DNA of 64,000 nt, taken from assembly GCA_942492965.1 (NCBI GenBank), contig OW818656.1:310001-374000 (forward strand), read 5' to 3'. Shown here piece by piece: positions 35,663 through 44,517 of this stretch. Position numbers and translations under genes: made by a program. Every line of letters starts with the position of its first letter. The stretch's first letter is position 1. Source of the stretch: Sphingosinicella sp942492965 (GTDB lineage: Bacteria > Pseudomonadota > Alphaproteobacteria > Sphingomonadales > Sphingomonadaceae). The notes beneath the pieces are model-generated. The model did not search any database. It was not told the DNA's origin and worked only from the letters and a program-made list of their open reading frames with translations.

Positions 35663-35680
35663 AAAACTGATGAAGTATCA
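35663..35680 (-). promoter_or_regulatory. Shared 18-base motif, copy 6 (CoA ligase leader)
   Basis: On the minus strand it reads TGATACTTCATCAGTTTT and runs directly into the TTTTGGAG ribosome binding region of the ligase. Binding here would block initiation of transcription or translation. The core TGAT-N5-ATCA is palindromic. Confidence 0.6.
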
Positions 35681-35742
35681 GCGATAAAGCCATTAAGGGC
35701 CGGCTGACAAGGGTGCCACTGCGTGGTCTCAGGTGACTCGTT

Positions 35743-35758
35743 CCTGAAATCGATCAGG
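35743..35758. repeat. Palindrome CCTGA-N6-TCAGG upstream of SDR
   Basis: Arms CCTGA (35743-35747) and TCAGG (35754-35758) in the divergent region of the CoA ligase and the SDR at 35821. Short, so only weakly supported. Confidence 0.3.
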
Positions 35759-35820
35759 TCAGGCTTTCGGAAAACGGCCCTACGGCGCGCAGCATGATCC
35801 CTAAGGTGGAGAGGGACTTG

Positions 35821-36573
35821 ATGCGGTTTTCTGGAAGGGTTGCGATCGTGACGGGCGGTGCGCGTGGCATCGGCTTCGCCATCGCCCGGCGGCTGGGCAG
35901 AGAAGGCGCGGCCATCGCTATCGCCGATCTCGACACGGCGACAAGCGCTAAGGCCATCGATCAGCTGCGCACTGCCGGTGTGACCGCTATATCGATCGAA
36001 TGCGATGTCGCGAATGAAGACACAATGGATACGACGGTACAGCGGGCCGAAGCGGAGCTGGGCGGTGTCGACATCCTGATTGCCAATGCCGGTCTCCACC
36101 TCCAGGGCTATACCAAGCTACCGTGCGCACTCTCCAATGATGCATGGCGCCGGATGATCGATGTGAATGTGCTCGGGATCGTGAATGGTGCGCGGTCCTG
36201 CCGCCCGGCGATGGCGCGACGGGGCGGCGGCGTTATCATCAGCATTTCGTCGATGGCAGGCTACAAGGGGGAAAATGCCTACGGCATCTCCAAGCTGGCT
36301 GTGCGCGGATTGACCGTCGCGCTCGCAAGGGAACTCGCTCCCGATGGCATCAGGGTTTGCGGGATTGCCCCGGGACTGATCGGCTCAGAGGAAGTGTTCG
36401 CTCGTTTTCCCGAGGAACGGCGTGAACGATATATCAACGAAATTCAGTTGGTTCGGCGGCTCGGACAGGTTGAGGATATCGCCGGGGCAGCAGCCTATCT
36501 TGCCTCCGAAGAGGCGTCCTTCGTGACGGCGGAGACCCTCCTGGTAACCGGGGGCGCCTTTTGCCGAATATGA
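35821..36573 (+). CDS. SDR family oxidoreductase (250 aa)
   Basis: Classical SDR: TGGARGIGFA, IANAGLHLQG (ANAG), SISSMAGY with the Ser, and YGISK. The end reads VTAETLLVTGGAFCRI, which keeps the TGG but has lost the usual VDGG. ATG 35821 is preferred over ATG 35794 because GGAGAGGG precedes it. It is the first gene of a long plus-strand operon (35821-42801), and its stop overlaps the start of the MFS gene (ATGA). Cofactor preference and substrate are unknown. Confidence 0.92.
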   Translation: MRFSGRVAIVTGGARGIGFAIARRLGREGAAIAIADLDTATSAKAIDQLRTAGVTAISIECDVANEDTMDTTVQRAEAELGGVDILIANAGLHLQGYTKLPCALSNDAWRRMIDVNVLGIVNGARSCRPAMARRGGGVIISISSMAGYKGENAYGISKLAVRGLTVALARELAPDGIRVCGIAPGLIGSEEVFARFPEERRERYINEIQLVRRLGQVEDIAGAAAYLASEEASFVTAETLLVTGGAFCRI

Positions 36574-37853
36574 GCGCCCCCAACGGCATGAAGGTTCAAG
36601 CCGTAGAACCTGCGGCCGCAACCAGCTCCTGGTACATGCTGGCGCTGCTCGCGCTGGTCTATATCTTCGGCTCGATCGACCGGGCCGTGCCCTCGGTCAT
36701 CGTCGAACCGTTGAAGGCGGAGTTCGGTCTCACCGATTCGCAGCTCGGTTTTCTGACCGGCTTTGCCTATTCGATCCCCTTCGCGCTGGCGGCGCTGCCG
36801 GGCGGCTGGCTGCTCGACCGGTTCGATCGCCGCGCGCTGTTGGCTGCTGCGGGAACCATCTGGAGCCTGCTAACGATGGCGGGAGCCGCCGCGCAGAATT
36901 TCAGCATGCTGGTGCTGGCACGGATGGGCGTGGGCCTGACCGAAGCGCCAGCTTCGCCGGGCAGCCTGTCGTTGATCGGCGATCTCTTCCCCAAAGAACG
37001 CCGCGCGACCGCCGTCAGCCTCTATTATGCGGGGACAGCTACCGCACAGATGATCGTGTTCCTCGTCGGCGGATGGCTGCTGTTTCACATGGGCTGGCGG
37101 TCACTGTTCCTGATCGCCGGCGTTCCAGGGCTAATCCTCGCCGCCCTGCTCTTTTTCACCTGCAAGGAGCCCAGGCGCGGGCAGTTCGACGAAGGCGAGG
37201 CGGCGGCTCCGGTAAGCTACCGGGAGGCGTTTTCGACCATCATGGCATCGCTGCCGCTGAGGCACGCGATCACGGCGAACATGCTGTCGACGGGCGTCAA
37301 CTACGCGGTGATCGTTTGGACTATATCCTTCCTCGTCCGTATCCACGGGATGGCCCATGAATATGCTGCCATCGCCGTCGGAATCGGCATCGGCGCCGTG
37401 ATGATGGTGGGGTCGATCAGCTCGGGCATCCTGGCGGATCGCTTTGCGAAGGGCGATCCGGCGCGGCTGGCGCTTGTGCCGGCGGTGGGTACGGCAGCGA
37501 TGGCTGTTTTCGGCATTCTGATGTGCTTGATGCCGACATTGCCGACAGCCCTCGCATCGATGGCGGCACTCGCCTTCTTCATGGGGATCAATACCGGTCC
37601 GGGCTACGCCACGCTCGTCAGCATGACGCGTTCCAACATGCGCGGATCGATACTGTCGATCGCGAAGATCGCGTCGATCCTGATCGGGAACGGCGCCCTC
37701 ACCTATTTTACCGGCGCCGTCAGCGACGCCATCGGTGGTTCTGAATCGATCCGGTGGGCACTGATGCTGACGATGCTGTTCCTGTTCTGGGGCTCGTTTC
37801 ACTTTCTGATGGCAGCACGATCAAAGGCGGCCGACGCGCTGGCGACACACTGA
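36570..37853 (+). CDS. MFS transporter, spinster/ACS-like (427 aa)
   Basis: Twelve-helix MFS protein with VYIFGSIDRAVPSVIVEPLKAEFGLTDSQLGFLTGFAYSIPFALAALPGGWLLDRFDRR, the helix 1-2 plus loop 2-3 signature of the spinster-like family. ATG 36570 overlaps the SDR stop. A second RxxxDR/K-type motif follows after helix 8 (SGILADRFAKGD). The charged Asp/Arg in helix 1 (GSIDRA) suggests an anionic substrate such as an organic acid. It is co-transcribed with SDR, epimerase-like and sulfotransferase genes, so uptake of a pathway acid or export of a sulfated product is possible. Confidence 0.9.
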   Translation: MSAPNGMKVQAVEPAAATSSWYMLALLALVYIFGSIDRAVPSVIVEPLKAEFGLTDSQLGFLTGFAYSIPFALAALPGGWLLDRFDRRALLAAAGTIWSLLTMAGAAAQNFSMLVLARMGVGLTEAPASPGSLSLIGDLFPKERRATAVSLYYAGTATAQMIVFLVGGWLLFHMGWRSLFLIAGVPGLILAALLFFTCKEPRRGQFDEGEAAAPVSYREAFSTIMASLPLRHAITANMLSTGVNYAVIVWTISFLVRIHGMAHEYAAIAVGIGIGAVMMVGSISSGILADRFAKGDPARLALVPAVGTAAMAVFGILMCLMPTLPTALASMAALAFFMGINTGPGYATLVSMTRSNMRGSILSIAKIASILIGNGALTYFTGAVSDAIGGSESIRWALMLTMLFLFWGSFHFLMAARSKAADALATH

Positions 37854-37872
37854 GCCGACACCGGGAGATACT

Positions 37873-38808
37873 ATGGCAATCAAAGGCAAAACCATTCTTG
37901 TAACCGGCGCGACCGGCCAGCTCGCCGGCGCCGTGGCGCGGGGCCTTGTGGGTGACAACGAAATCATCGCTCTTGCCCGCTTTTCCGAGCCCGGGTCACG
38001 CGAGGCGCTGGAGGCGGCGGGTGTCATCTGCGTTCAGGGCGATTTCGTCACACGCGATTTCGACCACACACCCGAACGCGTCGATTACGTGTTTCATGCC
38101 GCCGCCAACACCAAGCCGGCGACGATAGAGGAAGGCATGCGCGACAATGCGGAAGGCACCGGTTTCTTAATGCACCGCTACCGTGAGGCCAAGGGCTTCC
38201 TGCATGTCTCCGCCACCGGCTGTTATGCGCCGCACCCCGATCCCGAGCACGTCTTCACCGAAGACGAGCCCCTTGGCGGGTCCACCTGGTTCGCCCCGAT
38301 GTACGGCGTGTCAAAGACGGCGGCAGAGGGCGTCGTGCGGTCGCTGTGCCAGATTCACGGTCTGCCGACCGTGATCGGGCGCATGAATGTCGCTTATGGC
38401 GGCCCCTATTTCGACGGCGGTCTTCCGGGCCGCCAGCTCGACGCGCTGCTTGCCGGGGAACCGATCAAACTGCAACGCGGCCAGCGTTGGTTCCAGACGC
38501 CGATCCATGAGGACGACATTACCCGCCATGCGCTGATCCTGCTCGAACACGCGACTGTGCCAGCGACCATCGTCAACTGGGGCGGAAATGATGGGGTCGA
38601 GGTGGAACAATGGGTCCGTTATCTCGGCAGGCTGGTCGGACGAGAACCGATCTTCGAATATGACGACCGACCCCGCGCCGCGAGCTGGATCGGCGATCAT
38701 TCGCGCCGCATCGCGCTCGGCTGCATCTGCGAGGTCGACTGGCGCGAAGGCATGAAGCGCATGATCCGCGCGCGCCGCCCGGACGTCGCCATCGTGGAAG
38801 GCATCTGA
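37873..38808 (+). CDS. NAD-dependent epimerase/dehydratase family protein, extended SDR (311 aa)
   Basis: Extended SDR with the loop TGATGQLAGAV and a complete YGVSK motif (APMYGVSK), and the Ser-containing strand HVSATGCYAPHP. The C-terminal substrate domain is shorter than in sugar epimerases. It could act as a 3-beta-hydroxysteroid dehydrogenase-like or nucleoside-sugar-like enzyme; the pathway context favours a hydroxy-ring or carbonyl substrate. GGGAG lies 7 bases upstream of the ATG. It is a close relative in layout of the gene at 40852, which has lost the catalytic Tyr. Confidence 0.88.
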   Translation: MAIKGKTILVTGATGQLAGAVARGLVGDNEIIALARFSEPGSREALEAAGVICVQGDFVTRDFDHTPERVDYVFHAAANTKPATIEEGMRDNAEGTGFLMHRYREAKGFLHVSATGCYAPHPDPEHVFTEDEPLGGSTWFAPMYGVSKTAAEGVVRSLCQIHGLPTVIGRMNVAYGGPYFDGGLPGRQLDALLAGEPIKLQRGQRWFQTPIHEDDITRHALILLEHATVPATIVNWGGNDGVEVEQWVRYLGRLVGREPIFEYDDRPRAASWIGDHSRRIALGCICEVDWREGMKRMIRARRPDVAIVEGI

Positions 38809-38809
38809 C

Positions 38810-39709
38810 ATGGCGGGACTTCTTGAAGGCAAGGTCGCCCTGATCACCGGCGCGGGCGGCGGCGTCGGCAGGGCCTACGCGATGCTCTTCGCGCGGGAGG
38901 GGGCGGCCGTGGTGGTCAACGACCTCTCGGTCACGCCCGAAGGCGATAATGCCGCCGATGGCGAGCATATGGCCGACAAGGTCGTCGCGGAAATCCACGC
39001 AGCGGGCGGGATAGCGGTAGCCAACCACGGCGATGTCAGCAATCCAGATGACGTGCGGGAGATGATCGACTGTGCTGTACGCGCCTTTGGCAGGCTCGAC
39101 ATCCTCGTCAACAATGCCGGCATCTTTCGCGAGCGCCCTTTCGCCGAGTTGAGCTGGGAAGACTGGACGACAGTGATCGATGTGCATCTGCACGGCAGCT
39201 TCCGCCTCGCCCAGCTCGCCTTTCGTCGCTTCATCGAACAAGGAATGGGCGGCGTCATCGTCAACACGACATCGCGCACGGCGCTACGCGGGAAAGAGCT
39301 TCAGGCCAATTATGCCGCCGCCAAAGGCGCGCTGATCAGCCTGACTAACACGATCGCGCTGGAAGGGCGCGAGCACGGCATTCGCGCGGTCTGCGTGTCG
39401 CCACGCGGGCTTACACGGGGCTGGGAAGCGGCCGCGATGACCTCCGCCGGCGCGATAACCCAGGCGGTGCGCGATCGCTTTACCCTCCATGGGCCGGCGC
39501 TGGCCCTGCTCTACCTCGTCAGCGATCTGGCCGAAGAGCATTCAGGCAAGACCTTCTTCGCCAGCGACGAGATGATCAGCGAGGTCCGATGGGAACAGGC
39601 GCCCGGCTTCGTACCCGATGAAAACAGCACGCCCCATGATCTCGCACGTTCGTCCGCGCAGGGCGAACTCACCTATCCGGGCGTGTTCAATGCAAACAGG
39701 ATTTCGTAA
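38810..39709 (+). CDS. SDR family oxidoreductase, MFE-2-like (299 aa)
   Basis: SDR with TGAGGGVGRA, NNAGIFRERPF, the Ser region NTTSRTALRGKE and NYAAAK. Its long C-terminal part (DEMISEVRWEQAPGFVPDEN) beyond the SDR core resembles the extension of MFE-2-like 3-hydroxyacyl dehydrogenases. The start lies 1 base after the previous stop (TGACATG), and the next ATG follows directly after its TAA. It probably oxidises a 3-hydroxyacyl-CoA or ring hydroxyl. The gene pair SDR-sulfotransferase is unusually tight. Confidence 0.9.
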   Translation: MAGLLEGKVALITGAGGGVGRAYAMLFAREGAAVVVNDLSVTPEGDNAADGEHMADKVVAEIHAAGGIAVANHGDVSNPDDVREMIDCAVRAFGRLDILVNNAGIFRERPFAELSWEDWTTVIDVHLHGSFRLAQLAFRRFIEQGMGGVIVNTTSRTALRGKELQANYAAAKGALISLTNTIALEGREHGIRAVCVSPRGLTRGWEAAAMTSAGAITQAVRDRFTLHGPALALLYLVSDLAEEHSGKTFFASDEMISEVRWEQAPGFVPDENSTPHDLARSSAQGELTYPGVFNANRIS

Positions 39710-40855
39710 ATGAGCTTCAATCCACAAGAGCTGATCCAGCACGCGCGCGCTGAGACAGGACTGACACGCTTCGGCGACGCGCCTTTCCAGCAATCGCTGG
39801 CGCTTCTGTGCAGATCTCTCGACGAGGATGCGCGGCTGACACCCGAGGGCATCACCAAGGCTGAAGCGCTGCTTGTAGGCCATCTGACCGAGCGACTACG
39901 GCTGGAGGCGTTCATCGCGCGCCATCCCGAGGTGCTTGAACAAGAGGTTGCTCCCGCGATCTTCCTGGTAGGCATGCCGCGCAGCGGAACAACGGCGCTC
40001 GCACAGCACCTGTCGGAGGATCCTGCACTGCGCTCCATCCCGCGATGGGAATCCAAGCGGCTCACGCCGCCCGAGACCGGCGCCCACACCGAGCAAGACC
40101 CGCGCATCGCAGAAATCCGGGCCGAATTTGCGGATGCTTTCAAGGCGATGCCGTGGCGGCAGAAGATCCTGCCCAACAATTCCGATGACCCGGCCGAACA
40201 TGGCCTGCTGATGGCACTCACCTTTCTCAATCTGCAGTGGCCGACGCTTTTTCGCATTCCGGGCTGGAGCGGATGGGCGCTCGCGCAGGACCTGACGCCG
40301 GGCTACGAATATCTCGCGCGGGTGCTCAAGGTGCTTCAGTGGGCGAAGCCGGCGGGGCGCTGGAGCCTCAAATTACCGCCCGATCTGTTCGCGCTGGACG
40401 CGATCGCGGAGGTGTTTCCCAATGCAAGCTTCGTTTGGGCGCACCGAGATCCTGTGGAAGCGATATCGTCGGTTTGCAGCCTGTGCGCACAAGTTCGGGA
40501 AAAGCAGGGGGGCGCAGAGGTCGAGCCGCAGGAGATCGGCCCCGAACAACTGGAATTCCAGGCTCTCGCCGTCGATCGCGGTTTGGCCGCGCGCGAAAAG
40601 ATTGGCGAGGAGCGTTTTGTCGATGTGTGGCAGAACGATCTGGGCGATGACACTGTGATGACGATCGCGGCGCTCTACGATAAGCTCGGCATGCGGATGT
40701 CGGCGGAGTATCGCGCCAATCTCGATACCCGGATGCGCGAGAAGCCGCGCGGACGTTTCGGCAGCCACGAACATGCACTCGCCCCCTATGGGATCGACGA
40801 ACGGACGGTAATCGAACGCTTTTCTACCTATATTCAGCGGTTCCACGCGCCATGA
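39710..40855 (+). CDS. Sulfotransferase family protein (381 aa)
   Basis: PAPS-dependent sulfotransferase fold. The 5'-phosphosulfate loop is GMPRSGTTALAQHL at 88-101, and the 3'-phosphate region is FVWAHRDPVEAISSVCSL. It has no signal peptide, so it is cytoplasmic. In this family (sulfotransferase_3) the acceptor is usually a hydroxylated lipid, steroid or sugar. In a catabolic operon it may sulfate an alcohol generated by the P450 or SDR enzymes, for export, detoxification or leaving-group activation. The ATG follows the SDR TAA without any gap, and its own stop overlaps the next gene by ATGA. Confidence 0.88.
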   Translation: MSFNPQELIQHARAETGLTRFGDAPFQQSLALLCRSLDEDARLTPEGITKAEALLVGHLTERLRLEAFIARHPEVLEQEVAPAIFLVGMPRSGTTALAQHLSEDPALRSIPRWESKRLTPPETGAHTEQDPRIAEIRAEFADAFKAMPWRQKILPNNSDDPAEHGLLMALTFLNLQWPTLFRIPGWSGWALAQDLTPGYEYLARVLKVLQWAKPAGRWSLKLPPDLFALDAIAEVFPNASFVWAHRDPVEAISSVCSLCAQVREKQGGAEVEPQEIGPEQLEFQALAVDRGLAAREKIGEERFVDVWQNDLGDDTVMTIAALYDKLGMRMSAEYRANLDTRMREKPRGRFGSHEHALAPYGIDERTVIERFSTYIQRFHAP

Positions 40856-41841
40856 AGGGTCAAGCCCTTCTGATCACCGGTGTGACCGGCAAGGCCGTGC
40901 TCCCGATTGCCGCCTCGCTGGCGAAAGACAATGAGGTCTTCGGGCAGGCCCGCTTCACCGATGCTCAGACCGAAAAGCGTATCGCTGATCTCGGCATCAG
41001 ACCATGCCGCGCCGATTTCGCCGCCGGGGATTTCGAAAATCTGCCGCGCGCGGTGGATTATGTGCTCCATTTCGCCTGGACACGCGCACCCGCGGATCAA
41101 CTCGAACTCGCCATGCTGGCGAACGTCGAGGGCGCGGGGCTGCTGCTGCAGCGCTATCGCGGCGCCCGGGCGGCGCTGATCGTCTCGTCCAGCGCGGTCT
41201 ATCTCGGCAATCCCGATCCCATGCACTGCTATAAGGAGGGCGACCCAATCGGTGCCGGGCCCTCGGTCGCGGCGGCCACGAGCGCAGTGTGCAAGATCGG
41301 GCTGGAGTCGGTCGCCCGGCTCGCCGCACGCAGCCTTGATCTGCCGATCACCATCGCCCGGCTCAACACGGTGCTCGGCCCGCACCGCGCCTTCTATGGC
41401 AAGATGCTAGAGGCGGTTCTGACCGGCAGCGAGATTGCCCTGCCCAGCGCGAGCAACGCCCATAATCCGATCCATAGCGAGGATATGATCGCCCAGATCG
41501 AGCCGTTGCTCGATGCCGCGGGACGCGCACCGCTGACCGTGAACTGGAGCGGGGATGACATCGCAATCAGCCGGCAGGTCATCGCCCGCATGGCCGCACG
41601 AACCGGCCGCGAGGCGAATATCGCCCTACGACCCGCCCCCGGCCTCGGCGGCGGCACCGTGACCGACACAAGCCGGCGCAAGGCCATTACCGGACCATGC
41701 CGGATCAGTTTCAACGAAGGCTTCGAGCGGATGCTGGACGAAATGCTCGATGGCGCACCCTCCAGCCTTGTGCAGCGTGACTGGGACTACGCCTCAACCT
41801 CGCAAAATCATCGCTTCACCGGTGTGAGGAACAACCAATGA
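40852..41841 (+). CDS. Extended SDR/epimerase-like protein with a lost catalytic Tyr (329 aa)
   Basis: Extended SDR related to the gene at 37873. The loop is TGVTGKAVLPIAA; the YxxxK motif reads TSAVCK (Ser144 in the Tyr position, Lys148 kept), whereas the relative has YGVSK. The rest of the fold is normal, with the Ser strand IVSSSAVYLGNPD and the C-terminal substrate domain. It may be inactive as a dehydrogenase or have a different function. ATGA overlap with the sulfotransferase and the next SDR suggests that it is still expressed with them. Confidence 0.85.
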   Translation: MKGQALLITGVTGKAVLPIAASLAKDNEVFGQARFTDAQTEKRIADLGIRPCRADFAAGDFENLPRAVDYVLHFAWTRAPADQLELAMLANVEGAGLLLQRYRGARAALIVSSSAVYLGNPDPMHCYKEGDPIGAGPSVAAATSAVCKIGLESVARLAARSLDLPITIARLNTVLGPHRAFYGKMLEAVLTGSEIALPSASNAHNPIHSEDMIAQIEPLLDAAGRAPLTVNWSGDDIAISRQVIARMAARTGREANIALRPAPGLGGGTVTDTSRRKAITGPCRISFNEGFERMLDEMLDGAPSSLVQRDWDYASTSQNHRFTGVRNNQ

Positions 41842-42801
41842 AGACGGCTTTCGAGATCGCCAAAGGGCATGATCTCTCCGGCAGGACGATCCTGATAACC
41901 GGCGCATCGTCCGGGCTCGGCATGGAAACGGCACGCGCGCTTGCGACCACCGGCGCAAACATCATCATCACGGTACGAAATCTAGATGCCGGAGAGCAGG
42001 TCCTCGCGCAGCTTCGCGCGATCGGAAGAGGGCGGCATGCGCTCCATGCGCTGGACCTATCGGACCCGGCGAGCATCCGGTCCTTCGCAAACCAGCTGGG
42101 GAAGGAATTCGAGACGGTCGATGTGTTGATCGCCAACGCGGGTGTCGCGCAGACCCCGAAGGATCGGTTGGAGAACGGACTCGAGCTGCGTTTCGCCACC
42201 AACTATCTGGGCCATTTCCTGCTGATCGACGCCCTGCTTCCCATGCTTTCGGAGCGCGGGGCCAGGCTCGTCCTGCTCGGATCGGCCGGACACAAGGGAC
42301 GGCCCGTCAACCTCGACGACCTCGCCTGGCTGAACCGGGACATCGACCAGCGCGTCGCTTATGGAGAATCCAAATCAGCGCTGTCATTGCTCGCCGTGGA
42401 AGCGACGCGGCGCTGGCATGGCCGCAATATCTTCGCCAACTGCGTCCTTCCAGGTTCGGTCGTGACGGGCCTGCAGCGCCATCACACACCCGAACGTATG
42501 GCGGACATGCTTCGGATCGGCTTGGCCGGCGTAAGCAAACTCCGTCTTCACCTCGATCGAGGAAGCGGCGGCGACCAGCGTATGGGCGGCGATCGCACCG
42601 GAACTGGACCGGGTTGGCGGGCTGGTGCTCGAACAATGCGGCCCCTGCCCGATATCCGGGCCGGATAGCCACCCCTATCGGGGCCACGAATTGCACGCGA
42701 CGGACAGCGAAACCGCCAGGCGACTGTGGGACGGGACGATCGCGCTGATCGAAACGCTGGGGATCGTCCCGCTCGCCGTCAAGGCGACAGCAGCGTCGTA
42801 A
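41838..42801 (+). pseudogene. SDR (retinol dehydrogenase/WWOX-like) interrupted by a frameshift
   Basis: The first part reads TGASSGLGMET, IANAGVAQT, LLGSAGHKG and YGESK, a normal retinol-dehydrogenase-like SDR. After about 42534 the reading frame gives unrelated sequence and stops at 42668, while the +1 frame continues with SVFTSIEEAAATSVWAAIAP and RGHELHATDSETARRLWD, the expected C-terminal part, ending with TAA at 42799-42801. A single extra base between 42535 and about 42560 would explain this. The gene is the last of the operon and overlaps the convergent MFS_3 gene by 23 bases. A sequencing error cannot be excluded. Confidence 0.8.
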
Positions 42802-44476
42802 GGTTCACCGGAACGGGAAGCGTCTCGCCCGGATCGATCGTATCTTCCCGCCAGCGCACCGAGCCCGTCGGCCGTTCGAGATAACGCCGGACCTTCGGCG
42901 GCTCGCCGATATGAAACGCCAACGCCTTGTCGCGCCATATCCTGTCCTCGACGGTGGTGCGATCACGCGCGCGCAGGTAATCGTTCCACGTCGGGTAGTG
43001 GAAGCGCTCGACCCACAGTTCAGGGTCGGAGATATCGCGTGCCAGCGATGTCGAAAAGGCGCCGTTCCGTTCACGCGAGCGCCGGACGTCGCGCATGGCA
43101 TGATAGAACAGTCGCGCATCAGCGCTGCCGACACGATATTCGATCTCAATTACCAGCGGTCCGCTCCGCGCGGTCAAAGCCATCTGCACCAAGGGATCGC
43201 TGCTGGTCGGCGGCGCGGCCTCTGCCGCCACCAAGTCGGGAATGGCCATAAAGAGCCCAAACAGCGCCGTGCTCATCACATAGACCCCCGCTATTGTGAC
43301 AGCGGTCGTGACGCCAAGATTCTCCGCGACGATACCCCACACGAGCGAGCCCAAGGCCAGCCCGCCTGCGACAGATGCTTGGAACGCGGCGAGCGTGCGG
43401 CCGCTCACCCAGCGCGGCGAACTGAGCTGGATCGCGACATTGCAGGTCGAAATGGAAACCATCCACGCGCCGCCGGCGGGAATCATCGCCAGCGCCGTTA
43501 GGACGGCAGAGGTGCTGTAAGCCGCCACGAGAATCGCGGAAGCGAGCACAACCGAGCAGATGACCATGATGAGTTCGGGCAAAAAGTGGTTCCGCAGCCT
43601 GGTCGTGAGCAGCGCGAAGCTGACCGCGCCCAGCCCGAAACCGCCCAACAGCAGGCCATAGGTGCCGGGCCCGCCGCGCAGAGGCCCGTCCGCGATCAGC
43701 GGAAGCATCGAATAGACCGCCGCGCCGCCCAGCGAGGTGAACAGCGACCGCACGATCACGCGCCGGGTCGGCGGGGAATAATGGACGAAGCGCATGCCTG
43801 CCAGCATCGCGCGGTCCAGACGCTCCGGCGGCAGGCGCGGCGTGACGACATCACGCTTCCACAGCGCGAGTGCGATGATGATCGGCAAGTAGAACACCGC
43901 ATTGACGGAAAAGGCAGCGACGATTCCTGCTGCGGCGATCACGATGCCACCGATCGCCGGACCAACGCTGCGCGCCGCGTTGTTCGATACCGAGTAGAGC
44001 GCTACGGCCGCCGGAAGAGCCTTGCGTCCGACAATCTCGGCCGCAGATGCTTGCCACGCGGGCGAATAAAGCGCGATGCCCGTGCCCGTGATGAAAACAC
44101 TGGTCAGGATCAGCGCGGGCGTAACCGCTCCGGCCGCTGCGAAGACCGCAAGCAGCGCAGCCCCGCCCAGCGCAACAACAAGCGCGCCCAGTGCGACCCG
44201 CCGCTTGTCGTACATGTCGGCAATGGCGCCGGCCGCGATCGCGAGGAGCATGATGGGTAGCATCGAGGCCGTCTGCACCATGGCGACGAGATCCGGCCGC
44301 CGCGTGATCTCCAGCATCGTCCACGTCGCCGCGACGACCTGCATCTGCTGGCCGAGATTGGAAGCAAGGCTGGCGAACCAGATCCGCCGGAACGTCCCTT
44401 CCCTGAGCGGTGCCCAGGTTCCGGCATCGGCCCCGTGCTGATTCAAAAAGAGGCCTCCTGTCCCGTTGCGCGGCAT
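42779..44476 (-). CDS. MFS_3-type (transmembrane secretion effector) exporter (565 aa)
   Basis: Twelve helices in the first 400 residues (FASLASNLGQQMQVVAATWTMLEITRRPDLVAMVQTASMLPIMLLAIAAGAIAD; helix 1 of the EntS-like MFS_3 group). A soluble tail of about 140 residues follows (starting near SSDPLVQMALTARSGPLVIEIEYRV), which is usual for the MFS_3 family. The family exports siderophores and other secreted small molecules. ATG 44476 is preferred; a GTG 12 bases earlier is also possible. It overlaps the 3' end of the frameshifted SDR on the other strand. It is separate from the DUF2889 gene by 41 bases, same strand. Confidence 0.88.
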   Translation of the reverse strand: MPRNGTGGLFLNQHGADAGTWAPLREGTFRRIWFASLASNLGQQMQVVAATWTMLEITRRPDLVAMVQTASMLPIMLLAIAAGAIADMYDKRRVALGALVVALGGAALLAVFAAAGAVTPALILTSVFITGTGIALYSPAWQASAAEIVGRKALPAAVALYSVSNNAARSVGPAIGGIVIAAAGIVAAFSVNAVFYLPIIIALALWKRDVVTPRLPPERLDRAMLAGMRFVHYSPPTRRVIVRSLFTSLGGAAVYSMLPLIADGPLRGGPGTYGLLLGGFGLGAVSFALLTTRLRNHFLPELIMVICSVVLASAILVAAYSTSAVLTALAMIPAGGAWMVSISTCNVAIQLSSPRWVSGRTLAAFQASVAGGLALGSLVWGIVAENLGVTTAVTIAGVYVMSTALFGLFMAIPDLVAAEAAPPTSSDPLVQMALTARSGPLVIEIEYRVGSADARLFYHAMRDVRRSRERNGAFSTSLARDISDPELWVERFHYPTWNDYLRARDRTTVEDRIWRDKALAFHIGEPPKVRRYLERPTGSVRWREDTIDPGETLPVPVNLTTLLSP

Positions 44477-44517
44477 CCCCCATGCCACCGAAATGATGAT
44501 TGTTCAGCTATCGCGCG

